27,883 nucleotides of DNA from Acrasis kona (taxonomy: Eukaryota; Heterolobosea; Eutetramitea; Acrasida; Acrasidae). Of the stretch, positions 17,449 through 25,100 are shown in pieces (position 1 is the first letter of the stretch; each line of letters starts with the position of its first letter). Under the pieces are notes generated by a model. That model ran no database searches, was not told where the DNA came from, and saw only the letters and a list, made by a program, of their open reading frames with translations. The stretch lies in NCBI GenBank assembly GCA_026419775.2, contig JAOPGA020000124.1:1-27883 (forward strand), given 5' to 3'. A program made the position numbers and the translations under genes.

Positions 17449-18218
17449 TTAAATAGAAGGTGATGGTGTACCTGGGGCTTGAGTCGTAGAAGGCGGCGAT
17501 GTATCTTGATTTGTTGAGGTCCATTGTCTGCACTTATCAAAATCAGGAATTCCACATATCAGCCATATCACACCAAACAAAACAATTAAAATTACAATGA
17601 TTAATATCGCTATTAGTTTCACGTTACGCCACCACATTGTTGTTTTTAGTTTCTTGCTCTTGTATCTAAAATGTTGTGCAGTCTCTGATAAATCAGCAGT
17701 ACGATCTACGAGAAGATCAATCTTTTCTCCTCTTTCTAAAACCTTATCTACAAAAATTACGTCAAAGTTCTGAAAGGTGACTTACCTATATTATCAATCA
17801 TGATGTCTTTTACTTGTTGAATTTTCCCTTTTACCTTAGTTAGTTTATCTGATTCTTCACTATTAGAAAAGTATTCCATTTGCCTCTGTAATATACGTCC
17901 GAAATCACCATTAAGCGAAAAAGCAGCGGCAGTTTGTGCTTTGTCTCCGTATGATTGGTGGAATCGCTGCTTGATGTCCTCTAAAAACTCAAAAGGTATT
18001 CTGTTCCCGAAATCCTTTTCACTCATACAAAAAAATGTGTACCCCTTGTCAACGCATATATGGAACATGTAATTATCATATAAATACGAAACTTTTGTGT
18101 TATTTGTTGGTAACTTTTCCAAAATCTGTTTGCTTATTTGTTGGAAGTTTCCTTTCTGCTGCGTATGTTCGGCAAGAATGGTTGTTGTATGTGCCACAAG
18201 TGCATATATGATGGCCAT
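17449..18218 (-). CDS. VAMP7: VAMP7-type longin R-SNARE
   Basis: The coding exons are 18218-17786 and 17747-17449, with a 38-bp intron, giving 243 residues. Residues 1 to about 115 are a longin domain (MAIIYALVAHTTTILAEHTQ, SYLYDNYMFHIC, FLEDIKQRFHQSYGDKAQTA). The SNARE motif runs about 120-182 and carries the zero-layer Arg at residue 150 (KVLERGEKIDLLVDRTADL). A membrane helix (about 187-208) is followed by two Cys (LICGIPDFDKC), as in animal VAMP7. The protein should act in fusion with late endosomes, lysosomes or contractile compartments, with the longin domain folding back for control. It is about 20 residues longer than human VAMP7 because of a Pro/Ser/Thr-rich luminal tail (STNQDTSPPSTTQAPGTPSP). 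Confidence 0.92.
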
Positions 18219-18661
18219 ACCTCCTTAGTGGTTTGTGGGTCAACTTTTCCTTCTTTATATAAGGTTGAACTCCGACTGGACAATAACAAACGTAACTCCA
18301 TTTTTGATCCGAGCAAAAGGGATTTGTCACTTGCATTAATATAAAATTACAGTCAGACAGTGTTACCACAGCCTTATGCATAGACGTTAGCTTTTTCAAA
18401 TGGTGTCAAAGTACAGAACAAAAACAACGATGAAGCAAAAACTAGGATGAGTTTATAAAACCAAAGTTACATCAATGATTGATTCTTTTTGCGATCCGCT
18501 TTGCTTGATAGAATGAGGTACGAATTTGACCCCACAGTAATTGGTCAAGACAGCCAAAACAGTTTGACGTGTGACAAAATGAACTCTTTATGTTATATTT
18601 TTTGAAAAGAATAATACTTGACCATCCAGTTCGACTTCAATAAAGCCACAAAAACCCGAGG
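18219..18661. other. divergent intergenic region, no gene seen
   Basis: This is 443 bp between the VAMP7 start (minus) and the S/T-rich gene start (plus). Short open frames here (60-99 codons) overlap each other and the SNARE exon and have no recognisable content, so I treat them as shadows. No tRNA, repeat or motif stands out. It presumably holds both promoters. Confidence 0.5.
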
Positions 18662-20174
18662 ATGAAGAGGGCTGCCTTTGCATTTTGGGCAAACATCGAG
18701 GCAGCCAACAAGGCGGAAGCATACAATCAAAAACATAGTAGCTTAAGACCAACACAAAAATCAAATCGTCTCCAAAAGCCGAACACTATACAGCGTAAAT
18801 CGTCAGAAACCCTCAGCATAAAGTTGAAGGAGGATGATCCGATTCCAAGCAAAAATGTGGTCGAGCCAAACCACTGTGAAGAACGAGTTGAGTTTGGGGA
18901 TACCATCGAAACACCGACAAGCGAAGCCTATTTTACTCCAAATCAGAGGGCATTCATGGATTCTTTACAAACAGTGAGCTCACATGAAAAAAAGCCTGAA
19001 TGCACTCAGCTTTCCAAATCAAACGTCCAAATCGCCGCTCAACTAGATTCAACTTTACCAACTACTCAATCAACACTACATGACAATGAAATTCAACAAA
19101 CCCTATCCACTCCACATCAACTTCAAGATACACCACCATCACATTCACAAGTAAAATTCGAAAAAGCCACACCTCCTAGGAACTTACATCAACTTTGCAC
19201 AAAGAACAGGACGACTTCAATCATTGAGATTTGTAGTCCAACCAGTACCATCGATGTACATTCACCAGAACCAGAAGTAGACTGGACACCCAAACTCCGT
19301 CAAAAACAAGTGGTCAGGAAATCAGTAGTCATCAAACTTTTAGAATCCGATAAATTACTTTTACAAAAACAAATTGATAAGAATTGGTCCTCCACATCTT
19401 CAGATTCGACAACATCACTTTCGTCAACCCCACTTCGAAGGATGAAGTCCAGTATGGTCGTTCAGAGCGACCTATCATCATCTTTCGAAACGCCTAGGTC
19501 AGTTTATGGCACGGAGTTGGACGAAATGTTTACAAACGATGAGTCAACCGAGGTCAGGGAGATGTATCCACCCAACATCAAACAACGAAGGAATGGTTTC
19601 TTTTTAAAAATATCAAACACCTTTACATCAAGAAATAAAATCAATATTAAATTTATTCAAAAAATTAAAATCATTAGTTGCAGTCGGTATTAGTTCGGAA
19701 TACATGATGGCCAGTGATGAGGAGACGAGCACTAATATATTAACGGAGGCATCACAGGATGATCTGGAGGTGAGGCTGATGAGGGTGTTGAACGATTCTG
19801 TTGGAATTGATTTGTTCTTAAAGTTTTGTGAGACGGAGTTGAGCGAGGAGAATGTTCTCTTGTGGTGTTCTGTTACGGATCTGTTGCTCGAGTTTAATTT
19901 TTTGGAGGCTGATGTGATAAAATCCAAAATGGTGGCATTGAATAATAAATTCATAATGAGTGGCAGTGAGTTTGAGATTAATATAAGCAGTCAACTACGA
20001 TTCAGGTTTGAAAAGTCAATAGAAGAATCAAATGTTGATGCAATGTTGCTTGTGCTTAATGACTTGAAGTGGTGTTTGATTTCCAACTTGAACGATACTT
20101 TTTCAAGATATTGTTTGACGAAGGGATATAGGGAGTTCCGTCGGTATCAAAAACAACAGCATGAGTGCTTATAA
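18662..20174 (+). CDS. RGS-domain protein with long disordered N-terminal region
   Basis: The first frame (18662-19595) is Ser/Thr/Pro/Gln-rich and disordered, with many S/T-P sites (ETPTSEAYFTP, VDWTPKL). The second holds an RGS-like domain from about 19750: VGIDLFLKFCETELSEENVLLWC, then helices ending FSRYCLTKGYREFRRY. A 37-bp intron at 19596-19632 (GTTTCT...TCAAG) would join them in phase through a helical linker (EIKSILNLFKKLKSLVAVG), giving 491 residues. RGS domains accelerate GTP hydrolysis on G-alpha. The Asn and Glu residues expected near the G-alpha switch (SEENVLLW) are present. The donor is not of the GTAAGT type seen elsewhere, so the alternative is two genes: 18662-19693 (343 aa) and 19704-20174 (156 aa). 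Confidence 0.6.
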
Positions 20175-20449
20175 AATATTTTTGGTTTCTCTATTTTCTT
20201 GTCCATTGGGAACCATGGTCATACATATAGCTAAATGCTTTGCTGTAAAATTTGAATAAAGTACAAAAATGTATTAAATCACCGGTAGCGTCAGACCAAA
20301 TGAATGAGAAATTATTCCAGTAGTTAACCCGTATCGTTACAAAACATATGAATTTGGTTCATGCGGGTTCCCAAAAGACGCCCGCGAAATATTATGGTCA
20401 TTCAGAAAACAATTAAGGCGATTAGATTTGTCATCAACGTTGGAAACAG

Positions 20450-20680
20450 ATGAGTACAGAGCTTGCGGAGTTAGACGATGATATGATAGTGTGGACTGAC
20501 CAACAGCGTCCTAGCTTAAAACAGTCCCTTTGTTTGGTCATAAAAACAGGCTTGAAAACGATAGCAAGAGTGGCTTCACCAGGCAAAGTCATACCTATAT
20601 CAATTTTAGATGAATTCACATGGTACGAAGAGTCGTGTGCATCAGAGCACTCAGACAATCAAATGAGCGAAGTACAATAA
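20450..20680 (+). CDS. small acidic hypothetical protein
   Basis: This encodes 76 residues: an acidic start (TELAELDDDMIVW), a basic hydrophobic middle (QSLCLVIKTGLKTIARVASP) and an acidic end (YEESCASEHSDNQMSEVQ). No family is recognised. Another plus-strand frame just downstream (about 20693-20820) also looks coding (QGSKRLLQQGERSKFRLWLV), so the gene may have a further exon; a 50-bp intron at 20623-20672 would be in phase but lacks the usual AT-rich character. The opposite-strand frame here seems a shadow. The 275 bp before it contain the previous gene's AATAAA (about 20258) and nothing else I can name. Confidence 0.4.
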   Translation: MSTELAELDDDMIVWTDQQRPSLKQSLCLVIKTGLKTIARVASPGKVIPISILDEFTWYEESCASEHSDNQMSEVQ

Positions 20681-20833
20681 TCTATCATCACCAAGGTAGT
20701 AAACGATTACTCCAACAAGGCGAACGCTCAAAGTTCAGGCTTTGGTTAGTAGAAGAAATATTGATGACAAAAGTAGTAGAAAGGATCGTACAAAATCTAA
20801 ATAAAAAAAAATGTTTTGCATTAATGATTTTAT

Positions 20834-22044
20834 TTAAGAAGATTGAACGAGGTTACCGTGCTTCTTAATGATGAGATCGCTGACGGTGCTCACGCTATAA
20901 CAAACGCTCTCAATCTGTGCATCCCACACGGCCATGCTTTGACTTTCATTTTCATAATAAATGATTCCATCAATCTGATCCACAGAGCCAGGCATACGAT
21001 CTTCAGAAATCATTTTAGCAGCAGTCTTCTCCGCTCTCTCGGCATTAATTCCCAACAAGTTTCCTAATTGTCCAAAAGTAATGTTATTGTAAATCTTGCT
21101 TGATGCCAACAAATTATGTTCTATAACAGCGCTCTCAAGAATGGTCTGACCATCGGCGTCCGTTGCTTTCTGGTGCTCCTTTAAATGCTTTTCGAGGGCC
21201 TGGACTTCATGTGAGCGAAGGATGCGACCTAAAAACATTTTCTCCATGGCTGGGAAAACCTCCAGTTTGTGAGTGCGATCGTCCTTATAAAGTGTGGATA
21301 ACATTCTTGCACGGGCGGGACCGGCTTGCGCCAAGATGGCACAGATGGCGGAGTTCTGAAGGATTGCGATTTGTTCTTCGGGAATGACTCTTTGTGAGAG
21401 CTCATAGTAACGGCGGGATGCGTCCAGGAATTTTCTCTTAAAGTCGTCCAGAGTGGCTCTTACGAAAGCGAACATGGTCCTGGTGTTGACGTCATCGTCT
21501 GTGTTAAGTTCGTCAATCTTTAAAGCAGCTTTATTAATGTAAGTTTCTGCAAGTGCTGCCTCTGCACAGCCCAGGTATAATTGAGCAACATCTAATAGGA
21601 GCTTTGTCCCTTTTCTGGCGTCTTGTTGTATTAATGCATCAAAATCAATTCTACTCAACACTTGAGCGGCTGTTTTATAATCCTTCTTTTCATCTCTGAT
21701 GACTCTGCTCAAGTTTGTACGGATGGTAACGGTTTGTTCGTTAAAGGCGGAGAGAGATAATGCTTCAAGTGCCTTCTCGGAAACTTCGATCAATGAGTCC
21801 GATGGCAGCGACTCTATTTGTTGTGCGAAGAATTCTAGACAAGGTCTACTTACTAATGCAGGTACGCTTGAACTTGCGACTAAAATAACTTAGGTGCATG
21901 AAAATAAAACAACTTACTATTTTCTATAAATTCTATTAGGCCGTTAACGTCATTCTTTTGGATAACCTCTGCACAATATTTGTTGTATGCGTCAACACGG
22001 GTGTTGGTTTGTGGAATGTTGGCGATATCTTTAAGAGAGGACAT
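20834..22044 (-). CDS. CSN4: COP9 signalosome subunit 4
   Basis: The coding exons are 22044-21918 and 21879-20834, with a 38-bp intron, giving 390 residues (human CSN4 406). TPR-like helical repeats ([55 protein letters not shown]) lead into the [20 protein letters not shown] stretch. The C-terminal PCI winged-helix follows, with [46 protein letters not shown] and a final helix. These segments line up closely with animal CSN4. The subunit is part of the COP9 complex that removes NEDD8 from cullins, scaffolding the CSN5/CSN6 catalytic pair. The ATG at 22044 (MSSLKD) is chosen. The splice restores [22 protein letters not shown]. Confidence 0.93.
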
Positions 22045-22134
22045 TTTGAACTTGTCGATCAATAATGTTCCGAAAAATAATGGTTGACGGAACAGTTACA
22101 AAAAAGCAAGACAATCATAATTTCGAAAGATTAT

Positions 22135-22140
22135 TTTATT
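22135..22140 (-). terminator. poly(A) signal of the EGF-repeat receptor gene
   Basis: AATAAA on the minus strand lies 3 bp after the TGA stop at 22144-22146. Confidence 0.55.
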
Positions 22141-22143
22141 TCA

Positions 22144-25100
22144 TCATTTTGGATGATGTACTTCAGGGAGTTCAATCTTCTTCTTTCTTCTTGGTTTTTT
22201 AGCAGCAAGGAATTTAGTCATTGGATCAGGTACCAAATTATCGATTATCGACTCTCCACCGTCATTCGACGCTTCTTCCTCTTCATTCCAATTCCTCAAA
22301 TTCTTTGCAACCTCAGAATACGAAACTTGATTTTCGCTCGGTTCTGTATGTTTGGTAAGATATTTTTTGGAGAATATACTTCTATTGGTTACTATCTCCG
22401 GCGTTGGAGCAGGTACATCCTCTTTCAAGTCAACCATGGTAGGTTGAGTTTGTAACAAACCTGCCAAACTTGGTTGGCGCGTATGGTTCAAATCACCTGG
22501 TAATATCCTATTATTACGTCTCTTTTCAAATTTGCGTTTAGCAGGTTGAGTAAAGATTTGCGACATTTCCTCATCAATGTCAACTCTCGTTCCACTATCG
22601 ACTCTAGCAGATTCCACCAAATCTCTCTCCTTTTGTACGCTAATCTTCTTGACCACATCTGCAAACCTGATTTGTACCTTTTCATCAGTTTCTTGATGAG
22701 TAATTGCCAACTTTGCAGTGTTCCACATTCTTCTAGAAAGAGAATCGTCCGTCATGGGCGAATTATTTTGTTTACGAAGGTATTTAGAGAAACTACCTTC
22801 TCTTGGAATGGCCGAGTGTCGATCCTCTGCAAGCGCGTGGTTCAATATACTCTTCTTGAAGTTACTCAATTTCTTTTCGGTTGTTGGTGTGATTTGTTGG
22901 TCTTCTGAAGGACTATGTATTCTCAAATCCTCCTCATCGAATAGTTGAGAGTTGGATCGCTTAGCTTGTAAAATATCAAAGAATTTAGGAGAGCCATTTT
23001 GTGATTCCGCAGAGGATGATGCGAACGTTGGCGACGTAGCAATGATGAAATCTTGAGGGTCGTGTAGATTTGGTGTACCTGCATTTTCGTTGTGATTAAT
23101 AGAAAGTGGTTTAGGTCTCTTTCCGTGCAACTTGTCCATGAATTTACCCATGTCTGGATCGATGGGGACGAACCCAGATTCGCTATTGGTTTCGCTACTT
23201 TCTTCTGGAACAATACTATCTAGATTATCTTGTTTCAAGTTATAAGCAGTGATGCGTTTTTCTGATTTCTTCTTCTTGTATCTACGAGCGATGATGGCTA
23301 TACAAATAGCTAATAAGCAACAGCATAAAACAACGCTAGCTATTACTGCTATAATGACCACAATTAACATGAGATTGGATTGTGTATTGTTTTGTAGTAG
23401 AGGACTCGTACTTGGAGGTATCGATACCGTAATGTTACTATCGCAAGAGGTCGTTTGGCACTGAATGCCCATTCCGCTCACGAAAATTGTCATTTGGACC
23501 ACTTGGATAGTATCTTGTTGTTTACGAGCCACTCCATCCAACATATTACTCTGAGATAATACAATTTTGTATTTGGAGGAGAAGAAAGTGGATGGATCAA
23601 AGTTATTAGGTTGGATCACCACCGAACAAATTTTTTCAAGAGTGACGGCTCTTAGTAGATTCACTTGGAACGTCCAATATGTATATTCACCGTCCGGTTG
23701 AGGCGAAACCGCTTTCACCACGAGTCTATAATCAGTCATTAATTTGAAATCACAAGGCACGCTAGTAGAATCGATTGATTTGGATGCAGTTAGGTTATAA
23801 TTGATGCGTAGATATCTACCGGTGGATGTACCGGTTAATGTACCCAAAATATAAGAACTATAAGAAGAAGAGAATAACCAACTTTCTAATAAATTACCAG
23901 CTACGGTTTGATTGTCGATTGAAAAGTCGACGTAGCTCTCTTGGTTCATCACTGGATAGTCGCTACTGGTCATTAGCGCTCTTCTCATGCGTATGGTACT
24001 GGAATTGAATACAGAGGAGATTAATAGCGTTGGATGACCGAACGAATCGGTGACGTAACCCACGCCAGTGTTAGGAGTACCGGAGCTGAATGGCACTTTA
24101 TTGGAGTCACCTGATAACGTCTCGCTCACTTTACTAGGATCAGAGAAATCAGTGTAGAGTTGAACATAGTTCCAATCTACATAATTAAATGCAAATCTCT
24201 TTGATCCGATGGGATAATCAACGCCATCGTTCGTGACCTCCACAAACACAATTTGATTAAAAGTACCATTGATAAACGGCACTAAGCAAGTGCATGTATT
24301 TAGATCAACGTACGTTGCTTTTGAATAAGCAACAATACTGGAATCCGCACTTATTTGAGTAAACCTACACGTCAAAAAGGACGAGTTTACAAAGAATGTA
24401 GATTTTACATTAATGACCGTGTTGTAGCTAGCAGAAGCTGGATATAAACTAGTCAACGAAAAGGCATAGAAGCTAATGGTAATGTTCGATATTTTCTTGA
24501 AGGAATTAGAACTACCCATTACAGAGTGCATGATTTTGAAATCATAACCAATACTACTGCTGACGGTGATTCCAGCTGGTGCAGGTGGCATGATTACACA
24601 AAAGTATCCATTGTCGCAACCTTGTACTTTCAAGTAATCAGTAGAATAGATCGATCCTACGAATTGTATTCTAGACATGTTGGAAAAGGCAATTCTCTTT
24701 CCGATCAACCTTATCGTGCTTCCACCTGTGGCATAAGCGTATTGACGATTTTGAGCGGGCATGGATGGTGTCCAATCGCTCACAAAGTATTTGGCAGGCG
24801 ATGTGACTGTGACTAGGGTGTTGAGTGTGTTTTTCATCACAACGAGAGTTTTTGATTGGTCGTTACTTGACATGTACAGACTATTTGGTAATTCGCTCAT
24901 ACTGTTGAAACCAATTGTGGATTGTGTGTTGAAATCATCGATTTGTTTGATGTAGGATATTGCGGTGGGACTTGTTATTTTGTAAATGATTGTGGTTGAG
25001 TTGAGCGTTAACGTGTTGACGATCATATACAAATAGGAGTTGATTACAAATGGATGAACGGTCACTAAACTACTGGTGATCTTTGCCGCAACACTAACGG

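Noticed and set aside
18219-18226. AAGGAGG just upstream of the VAMP7 start on the minus strand, looking like a Shine-Dalgarno site
   Set aside because: The gene has a spliceosomal intron and eukaryotic neighbours, so a bacterial ribosome binding site has no meaning here.
18100-18399. 99-codon minus-strand frame overlapping the VAMP7 start
   Set aside because: It overlaps the well-supported longin exon in another frame and has no recognisable content.
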